Part shown: one piece after another, positions 1-8,720 of the stretch | Layout: the number at the start of each line of letters is the position of its first letter | Position numbering within the stretch: the first letter of the stretch is position 1 | IMG/VR virus record: IMGVR_UViG_3300045925_000048 | Coordinates: 1 to 47,822 of that record | Reading direction: 5' to 3' (one strand) | Source of the DNA: a virus | Length of the DNA: 47,822 bases | Program-made: the position numbers and the translations under genes | Notes under the pieces: generated by a model | Told to the model about the DNA's origin: nothing | Seen by the model: the letters and a program-made list of their open reading frames with translations, nothing else | Databases searched by the model: none

Positions 1-127
1 CGTCGGGCTCATGCTCAACGACGACGACTTCATTCACGTCATGCCGGGCCTCGACGCGGCGATCGAATCGATCACGGGGCCGCGGTGGGGTCGGCGTGTC
101 GTCGGCGTGTATCGGCATCCGGAGGTC
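1..127. repeat. Terminal direct repeat, left copy
   Basis: These 127 bases are identical to the last 127 bases of the window. The length equals a common assembler k-mer (127), and the reading frame of the NlpC/P60 gene continues correctly across the junction. The repeat is therefore most simply an assembly overlap from a circular or circularly permuted molecule, not a biological terminal repeat. Confidence 0.95.
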
Positions 128-136
128 CGGGCGTGA
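1..136 (+). CDS. NlpC/P60-family tail peptidase, C-terminal end (continues from window right end)
   Basis: This is the last 44 codons of the gene that starts at 47409; the frame begins at base 2 and stops with TGA at 134-136. The piece holds the end of the papain-like fold, including the FIHV segment with a probable third catalytic-site residue. Joined across the circle the protein is 140 residues. Its stop overlaps the GTG start of the tail-tip gene (GTGA), so the two are translationally coupled, which matches the lambda order of K-like peptidase before the tip protein J. Confidence 0.9.
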   Translation, partial: VGLMLNDDDFIHVMPGLDAAIESITGPRWGRRVVGVYRHPEVRA

Positions 137-3100
137 CGACTGAACTCCTCGACGAGCCGCTGATCCAGCTCGTCACGGCCGCGCGGCCGTTCTCCTTCGA
201 CACCACGGCGATGGAGGTCGGCCGCGCCACGATCGAGGACCTGATCACGATCGCTGGTATCCCGCCGGGCACGCCGATGCGCGTCTACGTCGACGGCGTG
301 CTGCACTATCCGGAGTTCTACCACGTGACGCGGCCGAAGGCGGGCGCGCACGTCCTGATCCGCGTGGTGCCGAGGGGCGGGGGCGGCGGGCAAGGGAAGA
401 ACATCGGGCAGCTCGTCCTCGGCCTGGTCCTGATCGTCGCCGGGACGTTCCTCAGCATCTCCACGTGGGGCTGGGGCACCACGATCGGCGTCCCCATGAT
501 CTCGATGGGCGTGGGGCTCGCGCTCTCCAGCGTCATCAACATGCTGATCCCGCCGCCTGCGAAGCCCAAACTGCGGCCGCTCTCATCCGGCAGCGCCGAC
601 CAGGAGAGCCCGACCCTGTCGATCACGGGCCAGCGGAACGACCTGCGGCCTTACGGCGTGGTGCCGCGGATCTTCGGGACGCACCGGATCTTCCCGCCGT
701 TCGCCGCGGCGCCGTTCACGGAGATCGTCGGCGCCGACCAGTACCTGCGCCTGCTGTTCCTGATCGGGCTCGGGGAGACGACCTCGACCGAGCACAAGAT
801 CGGGGAGACGCCGATCGACAACTTCGAGGGCGTCGAGATGGAGGTCCGCACCGGCGCACCGGGCGAGTCCCCGATCACGCTCTACACGAACGACGTCAAC
901 GAGCTGCCGCTGAGCGACGCGCTGACCCAGGCCGGCGGCGCGGTGATCCGGACGACCACGACGGAGACGGCGGAGATCTCCATCAGCAACGCCTTCCCGG
1001 GCGGGCTCGTGCAGTTCGACCCGAACACCGGCGAGAAGTTCTATCAAACCGTCTCGATCGACGTCGAGTATCGGCTGGTCGGGCAGACGGCCTGGGTCGC
1101 AGCGCCGAGCACGCCACTCGTCAGCTCCGAGGCCAGGCAGGCGATGGTGCGGAGCGGCCTGCGGTGGAAGCCTCAGCGCCCGGCCGGCCCTTACGTGGCC
1201 GCGAGCTGGTCGCACCTGGGCCTCGCCTCGGTCACGCTGTCGCGTTTGAACGATGGCGTCCTGAACGTCATCGCGTTCGACGCCGACAGCGCCGGGGTGG
1301 GGGCCTGGCTCGAGCTCGACGCCGGCAGCGTCGTGGAGTTCGGGCGCGTCCTCATCACGTCCGCCGGTGGCGTCACGAATGCGATCTGGGACGTGCAGGG
1401 CTCTGACGATCGGGTGACCTGGACGACCTACAAGACCGGCTTCGCGACCGGCGCGAACACCATCCAGGCTGCGGAGTGGCCGGCGGCGCGCGCCCGCTAC
1501 TGGCGCCTGCTCAAGACGAACGGCGCGACGGCCGGGCCTGACTACTACGAGGTCGAGTGGTGGCAGACGACGCCGGGCCAGTACGACGTGCGGCAGACCC
1601 GCACGACGCCCGACTCGGTGAGCCAGAACGTGATCGACGCCGTGATCTGGACCGCGCTGCGCTCCTTCCGGCTCGGGAGCCCGGTGAACCTGCCGCCGGG
1701 CCTGCCGGTGGCGCTGACCGCCATGCGGATCAAGGCGACGGACCAGCTCAACGGCGTGCTCGACAGCTACAACTGCATCGCCACCAGCCGGATGCTGGAC
1801 TACGCCACCTACGCGGGCAACGTGCAGGCGGACAAGCCGCTGGGCTACTGGCGCCTGGGGGAGGCCAACGGGTCACCCACCGCCTTCGACGCCTCAGGAA
1901 ACGGCCGTAGCGGCTCGTACGCGGGGAATCCTGGGCTAGGCGTCGCCGGGCTCGTCACGGACGATACCGACACCGCCATGCTCTGCGACGGGTCCGACGA
2001 CACCGTCACCGTCGCCCTCGTGTCAACGATCGACATGGGCAACATGAGCTTCACGATCGAGTGCGCGATCCGGCCGGAGAGCATCGCGGCCGGGACGCGA
2101 GGGATTGTCCACAAGGGCGACGGCCTGGAGTTCACGAACGATCACCTCGGCTGGGCCCTCCGCCGGTCGGCCGCGAAGCTGCAGTTCGTGCGGGCCTCGG
2201 GCAGCGGCGCGCCGACCGTCCTCGAGAGCAACGCGAACCTGGTCGTCGGGACGGTCTATCACGTCGTCGTGCAGTACGACAAGGCGACGGGGCTCGCGAT
2301 CCTCTGGATCAACGGGGTCGTCGATAACACCGTGAACCTCGGCACGGCGCCCTACGCCGACACCTACCAGTTGCAGATCTCGTATCCAGTCTCCGGCGGT
2401 GCCGTCTGGGACGGTTTCCTCGACGAGGTCGCGGTCTATCCGTCCCAACTGACCAACGTGCGCGTCGCGGCGCACGCCGCCGCGTTCACCGGCACTCGGG
2501 AGTGGATCGTGGCCGAGACGAGCAACCCGGCCAGCCACTACCGCCGCATCCTGCAGGGCCCGGAGAACGCCCGGCCGCTGGCCGACGAACGGCTCGACCT
2601 GGTGGACCTCCAGACCTGGCACATGGAGAACAGCAGCGGCGGACGCTCCTGCAACCTCGTGGTCGACTACGAGACCGGCGTCTATGACCTGCTGAAGACG
2701 GTGGCGCTCTGCGGCCGGGCGACGCCGACGATGAACGACGACCGCTACTCCACGGTCCGCGACGTCGCGCAGAGCGTTCCGCGGCAGCACTTCACGCCGC
2801 GCAACAGCCGCCGCTGGCGCGGACACCGGACTTTCGTGGATCCCGTCCATGCGCTGAAAGTGCCCTTCATCGATCGTTCCACGTGGCAGCAGTCGGAGCG
2901 GATCGTCTACGCCGACGGCTATAGCGAGGCCGGCGAAGTGGCCGGGACCGTCGCCGCTACCCGGCTCGAGGTCTTGGACCTGCACGGCTGCACCGACCCG
3001 GATATGGCCTGGCGCTACGGCCGCTACATCCTCGCCGTGGCGCAGCTCCGCCCGGAGGTCCATGAGTTCGAGACCGACGTCGAATACCTGGTCGCCCGCC

Positions 3101-4851
3101 GCGGCAACCGGATCGAGGTCGCGCACGACGTCCTCGAGCATGGTCTGACGTGGGGCCGGATCCGCTCCGTAGCGACCAGCGGGCCAAACGCCACGGCGAT
3201 CACCCTCGACGAGGTCTGCCCGATGCAGGCCAACCTCAACTACGCCGTGCGGATGCGGCTCAACGACGGCACGAGCGTCGTGGCACCCGTGCAGACCGTG
3301 GAGGGCGAGCAGAAGACGGTGACTTTCATCACGCCGGTCGTCCCGCCCATCCCGGCCGTCGGCGACCTGGTGCTGTTCGGCCTGCTCGGGCTGGAGTCGC
3401 GGTCCATGCTCGTCAGCCGGATCGCGCCGGCTCCGGACCTCTCGGCGACGCTGACCGTGGTCGACCTGGCGCCCGCCGTCCTGATGGCCGATCAGGGCTC
3501 GATCCCGCCCTGGGATCCGCAGATGACGAAGCCGCAGTTCTTCCAGCAGCTCCCGCCGACGCCGCTGATCGACAACATCGTCTCCGACGAGACGGTCCTG
3601 CTGCGAGACCTGGACGGCTCCCTGCACGCGCGCGTGGTGATCACGCTGCACTACCTGCCGACCTCGAACGTCCGGGCCGACGCCGTCGAGGCGCGGTGGC
3701 GCCTGACCGGCTCCGGGGTTCCCTTCGACAGCCTCGCCACGCTGCCGGCGGACAGCACCACGATCAGCATCACGGCGCTCGAAGAGGGCCAGACCTACGA
3801 CTTCCGGATCCGCACGGTGACCCGCGACGGGCTCACGTCGCCGTGGGCCGAAATTAACGCCTACACAGTGGTCGGCAAGAGTACCCCACCGGCCCCCCCG
3901 ACGAACTTGCGTCTGGATGGCCCCCAGACGCTCAGGTGGGATTTCCTGAACAGCCCGCCAGACTTCGCTGGCTTCGAGGTCCGGAGGAACCCGGGCACGG
4001 TCGCCAACTGGCAGACCGCGCTCGAGATGCACGTCGGCCTGGTCTTCAGCCCGTTCGCCCTGCCGGTCATGTACGGCCAGTGGACGTTCCTCGTCGCCGC
4101 GATCGACACCTCGGGGAACGCGAGCTCGCCCGCGCAGCTCACGGTCAACTTCGGAGATGTGCGACTGCATAACCAGGTCGCGACGAAGGACTACGACGCC
4201 GACGGCTACCCGGGCTCGATCACGAACGGCTCAGTCAGCGCCGGTGACCTGAAAGCGGACCAGCTCACGACGGGCTTCTGGACGGCGGACGGCAATCTCT
4301 TCTGGTCGGCCTCGGGTGCCACGCTCTTCTGGCAGGGCACCTACAAGGAGATGACGTACCTATTCACATATACGACCGGGGCCAACGCGGGCGGCACGAC
4401 GCTCTTCTTCGATACGACGGTCGTGGCCGTGGCGTGGAGCCTCGAGTACCGGGTCGGGAGCAGCGGCGACTATCTGCCGTGGCCGGGCGCTCTGGCGAAC
4501 ATCCTGCCGTCGCAAGAGTACGACTTCCGCCTGATCACCGCGGCGGGCACGGTCCAGGGCATCGTCTCGCGGCTGACGCTCTACCTCGACGCCGAGGACA
4601 TCACCGAGCATCAGGCCGGCTTCGCGACGGCCGTCACGACGGGGACCCGGCTCACCCTGCTGAACACCTACCGCTCGATCAAGCAGGTCAAGCCGACCGT
4701 CGTCGCGAGCGGCGGCGAGACGGCGATCACGGCGATCGCAGCCGACAAGCAGAACACCGCGGGCGCGGGGAACGGCCCGCTCATCAAGTCCTACGACGCG
4801 GCCGGCGCGGTCGTCGCCGGGCACGTTGACGTGGACGTGGTCGGGTACTGA
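133..4851 (+). CDS. Tail tip / host specificity protein J-like, multi-domain
   Basis: This is a 1,572-residue tail-tip protein that should form the central receptor-contacting tip. The GTG at 133 is chosen because GGAGG lies at 121-125 and it overlaps the upstream TGA; a longer in-frame GTG at 85 lacks such support. The N-terminal ~130 residues contain a hydrophobic glycine-rich segment (about residues 95-140) like that found in lambda I/J-type proteins. A discoidin (F5/8C)-like domain follows at about 350-478 and a LamG/concanavalin-like domain at about 560-785. Two fibronectin-III-like domains occupy about 1146-1340. The carbohydrate-binding folds inserted into the J scaffold suggest glycan recognition on the host. 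The J assignment is firm from length, position and the Fn3 tail; the receptor type is inference. Confidence 0.9.
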   Translation: MTTELLDEPLIQLVTAARPFSFDTTAMEVGRATIEDLITIAGIPPGTPMRVYVDGVLHYPEFYHVTRPKAGAHVLIRVVPRGGGGGQGKNIGQLVLGLVLIVAGTFLSISTWGWGTTIGVPMISMGVGLALSSVINMLIPPPAKPKLRPLSSGSADQESPTLSITGQRNDLRPYGVVPRIFGTHRIFPPFAAAPFTEIVGADQYLRLLFLIGLGETTSTEHKIGETPIDNFEGVEMEVRTGAPGESPITLYTNDVNELPLSDALTQAGGAVIRTTTTETAEISISNAFPGGLVQFDPNTGEKFYQTVSIDVEYRLVGQTAWVAAPSTPLVSSEARQAMVRSGLRWKPQRPAGPYVAASWSHLGLASVTLSRLNDGVLNVIAFDADSAGVGAWLELDAGSVVEFGRVLITSAGGVTNAIWDVQGSDDRVTWTTYKTGFATGANTIQAAEWPAARARYWRLLKTNGATAGPDYYEVEWWQTTPGQYDVRQTRTTPDSVSQNVIDAVIWTALRSFRLGSPVNLPPGLPVALTAMRIKATDQLNGVLDSYNCIATSRMLDYATYAGNVQADKPLGYWRLGEANGSPTAFDASGNGRSGSYAGNPGLGVAGLVTDDTDTAMLCDGSDDTVTVALVSTIDMGNMSFTIECAIRPESIAAGTRGIVHKGDGLEFTNDHLGWALRRSAAKLQFVRASGSGAPTVLESNANLVVGTVYHVVVQYDKATGLAILWINGVVDNTVNLGTAPYADTYQLQISYPVSGGAVWDGFLDEVAVYPSQLTNVRVAAHAAAFTGTREWIVAETSNPASHYRRILQGPENARPLADERLDLVDLQTWHMENSSGGRSCNLVVDYETGVYDLLKTVALCGRATPTMNDDRYSTVRDVAQSVPRQHFTPRNSRRWRGHRTFVDPVHALKVPFIDRSTWQQSERIVYADGYSEAGEVAGTVAATRLEVLDLHGCTDPDMAWRYGRYILAVAQLRPEVHEFETDVEYLVARRGNRIEVAHDVLEHGLTWGRIRSVATSGPNATAITLDEVCPMQANLNYAVRMRLNDGTSVVAPVQTVEGEQKTVTFITPVVPPIPAVGDLVLFGLLGLESRSMLVSRIAPAPDLSATLTVVDLAPAVLMADQGSIPPWDPQMTKPQFFQQLPPTPLIDNIVSDETVLLRDLDGSLHARVVITLHYLPTSNVRADAVEARWRLTGSGVPFDSLATLPADSTTISITALEEGQTYDFRIRTVTRDGLTSPWAEINAYTVVGKSTPPAPPTNLRLDGPQTLRWDFLNSPPDFAGFEVRRNPGTVANWQTALEMHVGLVFSPFALPVMYGQWTFLVAAIDTSGNASSPAQLTVNFGDVRLHNQVATKDYDADGYPGSITNGSVSAGDLKADQLTTGFWTADGNLFWSASGATLFWQGTYKEMTYLFTYTTGANAGGTTLFFDTTVVAVAWSLEYRVGSSGDYLPWPGALANILPSQEYDFRLITAAGTVQGIVSRLTLYLDAEDITEHQAGFATAVTTGTRLTLLNTYRSIKQVKPTVVASGGETAITAIAADKQNTAGAGNGPLIKSYDAAGAVVAGHVDVDVVGY

Positions 4852-4852
4852 C

Positions 4853-5152
4853 ATGGCGAAGATTATGAGCATCGGGGATCGCCTCAAGCTGACCGTCTCC
4901 GGCGTCGACGGCGGGCGCCGCGCGAAGCTGCTCGAGCGCCCGTCCTGGGAAGTGGCACCGGCGCTCGTGCAGCTCGAGCCGGGCGAGGACGGCCAGACCT
5001 GCCTCGTCACCGCCGCGACGGCCGGAGACTGCACGATCACCGCCCGGGTCGGTCGCTTGTCTGAGGTCTACGCGATCAGCGTCCTGCCTGCCGCGGCGAC
5101 CGCGCTGGTCATCACCGCCGAGGACGTCAAGGTCGAGGAGGCGCTCGCGTGA
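4853..5152 (+). CDS. Small Ig-like (BIG2-like) virion protein
   Basis: This 99-residue protein lies between the tail tip and the fibre genes. It begins with an ATG one base after the J stop and ends in a GTGA overlap with the next gene. The alternating beta pattern, with a tryptophan (SWEV), a central acidic turn and a closing 'TAATAGDCTITARVG' strand pair, resembles bacterial Ig-like group 2 domains, which decorate phage heads and tails. It is probably an accessory tail-tip or fibre-linked protein that binds surface carbohydrate. The fold is inferred from pattern only. No catalytic motif is visible. Confidence 0.6.
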   Translation: MAKIMSIGDRLKLTVSGVDGGRRAKLLERPSWEVAPALVQLEPGEDGQTCLVTAATAGDCTITARVGRLSEVYAISVLPAAATALVITAEDVKVEEALA

Positions 5153-6531
5153 GTAACTTCCCCGCGGCAGGGTACGTCAGCAACGCCGCCAGGACGGAGG
5201 CCGAGATGAAGACGGCCTTCGAGGACTGGCTGGCTTCGACGAAGCAGCTCCCCGGCGCGGGCGGCGCCGCGAGCATCCTGACGATCGCCAGCGACCAGGT
5301 CACGCCGACGACCGGCGTACACCTGCTGGAGACCCAGGGAGCGGCGAGCACAGACAACCTCGCGCAGATCCTGCAGACGAACATGCCGGAGGGCTCGCTC
5401 CTCTTCCTCTCGCTCAACCAGGCCTCGCACCAGGTCGTCGTGAAGCACGCGGCTGGCGGCACGGGGCAGATCCTCCTGGTCAACAGCGTCGACTTCACGC
5501 TGACGAGCACGCCGACGACCCTTGTCCTGCGGCGGTTCGGCACCAACTGGCAAGAGGTCGGCCGGTGGTTCGGGGACGCCACGGCCGCGCACCGCGCCTT
5601 CTACGGCGTGACCGGGCTCGGGCAGAACAGCTTCACCGGCCGCCAGGACTGGCGGCAGGGGAACGATCTGGCCTCCGCGAGCACGATCACCCTCGGCACG
5701 GACGGCAACTACTTCAACGTGACCGGGACGGCGACGGTCAACGGCCTGTCATCGCTGCAGGCCGGCGCGGTCGTGCGGCTGAAGTTCGCGAGTAGCGGCT
5801 GCAAGCTCGTCAACAGCGCGACCTTCATCCTGCAGGTCGGCAGCTACCTGACGCGCGCTGGGGACGTGCTGGAGTTCGTCTCCGAGGGCGCCGGCGTCTG
5901 GCGCGAGCAGGGGCCGATCGGGGCGACGCGCGTGCTGGACATCGCGACCACCGATCAAGTGGTCTCGGCTAGCATCACCGAGACGGCGGTCTACACGCGC
6001 TCCATCCCGGGCGGGGCCCTCGGCACTGGCCGGCGCTTGCGCCTGATGGTGAATGGTAGGTGGAGCTTCGGGACGGTGCAGACCTTCGGCTCGGCGACGG
6101 TCTATGGCACTCGTCTTCGTCTCAAGTACGGGGCGACGACGATCGCCGACGCCTTCATCCCGGGCGGCGTCTGGGACGGCTCGGCGAACGCCTATGCCTA
6201 CGGCGCGACCGCGTGCGCGATCTCGCTCGTCTGCAACCTCAGCGCAGACGGGGCCACGAATGCCCAAGTGGGGCACATCAGCGGCGGTGCGCTTCCGGGC
6301 CCTGGTGGTGGTGGTGGGCCAGCCGGGGGATTCTCCTCGGTGGTCACGACGTTCGGGATTCTGCTCGGCCAAGTGTGGAACGACGTGAACGGAGTCCTCA
6401 CTTCTGGCCGCGGCACGGCGACGGAAGACTCGACCGCCGATAAGAACCTCGTGCTGACCGTCGAGCACAACTTCAACAACGCGAACAACCTCTTCGCCCT
6501 CGAGCACGCAGTCCTGGAGGTTCTGCCGTAA
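5149..6531 (+). CDS. Putative tail fibre / receptor-binding protein
   Basis: This 460-residue protein starts at a GTG overlapping the previous stop. The first ~30 residues have the helical start seen in phage fibre proteins (AARTEAEMKTAFEDWL). A long beta-rich body follows, containing the 'ITLGTDGNYFNVTGTATV' type strand pattern common in phage fibre and tail-spike-like proteins. A glycine-rich loop near residues 380-400 resembles surface loops of fibre tips. No chaperone triad or hydrolase motif was seen. It sits between the tail tip and a coiled-coil fibre, so a role in host attachment is likely. A structural neck-appendage role cannot be excluded. Confidence 0.7.
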   Translation: MSNFPAAGYVSNAARTEAEMKTAFEDWLASTKQLPGAGGAASILTIASDQVTPTTGVHLLETQGAASTDNLAQILQTNMPEGSLLFLSLNQASHQVVVKHAAGGTGQILLVNSVDFTLTSTPTTLVLRRFGTNWQEVGRWFGDATAAHRAFYGVTGLGQNSFTGRQDWRQGNDLASASTITLGTDGNYFNVTGTATVNGLSSLQAGAVVRLKFASSGCKLVNSATFILQVGSYLTRAGDVLEFVSEGAGVWREQGPIGATRVLDIATTDQVVSASITETAVYTRSIPGGALGTGRRLRLMVNGRWSFGTVQTFGSATVYGTRLRLKYGATTIADAFIPGGVWDGSANAYAYGATACAISLVCNLSADGATNAQVGHISGGALPGPGGGGGPAGGFSSVVTTFGILLGQVWNDVNGVLTSGRGTATEDSTADKNLVLTVEHNFNNANNLFALEHAVLEVLP

Positions 6532-8720
6532 TGGCTGACGTCACGATCTCCGGCCTTCCGGCGGCGACGAGCGTCACCGACACCGACGTCCTCCCGGCGA
6601 GTCAGGACGGGACGACCCGGAAGGTCACGAAGAAGCAGCTCGTCTCGTCGGTCAGCGCCGCACTCGTCGCGGCGGACGCGCATGCCAGCGCAGCATCAGC
6701 AGCAGCGACTTCAGTCGACGCCCGCGTCAACACGCTGAGCCAGGCGGTGAGCATCATCTCGCAGCAGGTGTCGGCACTCTCGAGCCAAGTCGGCACGGTC
6801 GACGCGCACGCCGACGCGGCCTCAGCAGCGGCCACATCGGCGGACGCCCACGCGAACACCGCTTCGGCGGCCGCGACCTCCGCCGACGCGCACGCCTCGA
6901 CCGCCTCAGCCGCGGCGACGTCGGTCGATGCTCGAGCGACCTCGCTCGCCCAGGCGGTCAGCGTGCTCAGCGCCGCGCTCGTCGTCGTCTCGCTGAACGT
7001 CGTTTCGCTGCAGTCCACGGTGAGCCACATCCGGAGCGCGGTGTCGAACGTCTCGGCTCAGTCTGGCGGCGGCTCGGCCACCGGCCTCCAGGCCGTCATC
7101 GACCTGCTCAGTAACAAGATCTCCCAGGCTGGGGGCGGCGGGGGATCGGTGACGTCAAACGAGCTGTCCGCTGCCAGTGCCCAGGCGGCCTCGGCGATCT
7201 CCCATGAGGCGAGCGTAAGGTCAGCGGCGGACGCGGCGATGTCGGTCAACATCGTCTCGCTGCAGTCGACCGTCTCGCATATCCGGAGCGCGGTCAGCAA
7301 CGTCTCCGCCAACTCGGCCGGAGGGTCCGCGACGGGGCTCCAGGCGGTGATCGACCTCCTGAGCAACAAGATCTCGCAGGCCGGCGGCGGCGCGGGCTCC
7401 GTGACGTCGAACGAGGCCTCGGCGATTAGCAACCAGGCCAGCATCAACGACGCCTCGATATGGTCCGCCGTGTCGGTGATCCGCTCGGCGGTCTCGGCCC
7501 GCAGCGTGGGCGACGTCTCGACGCACGGCGTCCAGTCCATCCTGAATGCCCTGTCGGGGCGCATCTCGCATGCGCAGAGCGTTGCCTCGCAGGCGATCTC
7601 GGTGACGTCGGCCGCGGTGACCAGCGTCGATACCCGGCTCGTCTCGGTCAACGACCGCATCAGCGGCATCTCGACCAACATGACTTCCGTGCAGTCGACG
7701 CTGAGCCACCTGGCGTCGATCGTGTCGCTCGTCTCCGCGGTCTCTGGCGCCGGCACCGCGGTCGGCCTGCAGTCCGTGGTCAACGCCATCTCGAATCGCA
7801 TCTCGGCGCTGTCGGCGTCAGGCGTCTCGATCAATGACCGGATCTCGGGAATCTCGACGAATCTGACGTCGGTCCAGTCGACGGTAAGTCATCTGGCATC
7901 CATCGTGAGCAACGTGTCCGCGACGTCTGCGGGCGGCGGGTCGGCCACCGGGCTGCAGGCCGTCGTCAACGCGCTGTCAAACAAGATCTCGACGATCGTC
8001 GCGGGCTCGCAGAGCGTCACGTCGGCCGAGTACGTCTCGACGCTCTCGGTCGTCAGCCACATCCGGAGCGCCGTCAGCAACGTGTCGGCGCAGTCGGCGG
8101 GCGGCTCGGCAACTGGCCTGCAGGCCGTGGTCGACCTGCTGTCGAACAAGATCAGCCAAGCCGGCGGGGGGGCTGCGTCGGTGACCAGCGCCGAGCTGGA
8201 TGCCGTGAGCGCAGTGGCGGCCAGCGCGCTCGGAATCACGAAGGTCGTCCAGAACGCGCAAGTCATCTCGAGCACCGGCTTGACCAATGTCAGCGGCCTG
8301 AGCATCTCGGTCGACGCCGGCGGCATATACAGGATGGAGTCGTTCCTGTTTATCAACCGTGGTGCTGCCGCTCAGCCGACGAGGCTCGGAATGACGTTCC
8401 CGGCCATGACGCGCATCCGCGGCAAGATCTACGCAACCGCGTCGGCGGTCCAGGGCGGCGGCGGCTCGGCGACCTCGGCCGGCCTCGGCGTGGCGACCTC
8501 GGGCATCGGCTACCATGTTCCCTTTGCGGGGGACAGCGCGTCGGGATCTGTCCTTGTCTCGACCGCATCGGCTGCGCTCCTGAGCGCCTTCGCGATCTAT
8601 AACGCCGCGTTCGTCGTGAGCGCTACGGGCGTGTTCCAGATCCAGGCCGGCGCCTCGACGACGACCGCGGCGATCACGATCCAGCCCGGATCCTATCTGC
8701 AGATCTTTAGGCTCGGGTGA
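6531..8720 (+). CDS. Repeat-rich coiled-coil tail fibre protein
   Basis: This 729-residue protein starts at an ATG overlapping the upstream TAA. The N-terminus (MADVTISGLPAATSVTDTD) is the attachment-type start shared by many phage fibres. It is followed by four or five short repeats of the form SAAATSxDAHA and then by roughly six longer repeats built around 'SVVSHIRSAVSNVS' and 'GLQAVVDLLSNKISQAGG'. These are serine- and alanine-rich heptad-like segments typical of a trimeric coiled-coil shaft. The last ~150 residues lack repeats and form a beta-rich globular tip. Repeat copy number may vary between strains by recombination. Function as a fibre is strongly supported; the receptor is unknown. 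Confidence 0.8.
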   Translation: MADVTISGLPAATSVTDTDVLPASQDGTTRKVTKKQLVSSVSAALVAADAHASAASAAATSVDARVNTLSQAVSIISQQVSALSSQVGTVDAHADAASAAATSADAHANTASAAATSADAHASTASAAATSVDARATSLAQAVSVLSAALVVVSLNVVSLQSTVSHIRSAVSNVSAQSGGGSATGLQAVIDLLSNKISQAGGGGGSVTSNELSAASAQAASAISHEASVRSAADAAMSVNIVSLQSTVSHIRSAVSNVSANSAGGSATGLQAVIDLLSNKISQAGGGAGSVTSNEASAISNQASINDASIWSAVSVIRSAVSARSVGDVSTHGVQSILNALSGRISHAQSVASQAISVTSAAVTSVDTRLVSVNDRISGISTNMTSVQSTLSHLASIVSLVSAVSGAGTAVGLQSVVNAISNRISALSASGVSINDRISGISTNLTSVQSTVSHLASIVSNVSATSAGGGSATGLQAVVNALSNKISTIVAGSQSVTSAEYVSTLSVVSHIRSAVSNVSAQSAGGSATGLQAVVDLLSNKISQAGGGAASVTSAELDAVSAVAASALGITKVVQNAQVISSTGLTNVSGLSISVDAGGIYRMESFLFINRGAAAQPTRLGMTFPAMTRIRGKIYATASAVQGGGGSATSAGLGVATSGIGYHVPFAGDSASGSVLVSTASAALLSAFAIYNAAFVVSATGVFQIQAGASTTTAAITIQPGSYLQIFRLG
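7001..8170 (+). repeat. Imperfect tandem protein-coding repeats of the fibre shaft
   Basis: Within the fibre gene a coding unit for the 'VSHIRSAVSNVS...GLQAV..LLSNKIS' segment recurs near 7003, 7253, 7690, 7870 and 8045, with a divergent copy near 7490. Copies keep the amino-acid pattern while synonymous positions vary, so they are diverged rather than recent duplicates. Confidence 0.8.

Noticed and set aside
1-127. Terminal repeat as a T7- or T5-like packaging repeat
   Set aside because: The length equals an assembler k-mer and the repeat lies inside a gene, so assembly overlap is simpler.
2023-4170. Long open frame of 715 codons on the minus strand inside the tail-tip gene
   Set aside because: It is the arginine/valine-rich antisense of a GC-rich gene; it has no recognisable motif and no ribosome site, while the plus frame has clear domains.
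7001-8170. CRISPR-like array
   Set aside because: The repeats are in-frame coding repeats of a fibre shaft, imperfect and without uniform spacers.
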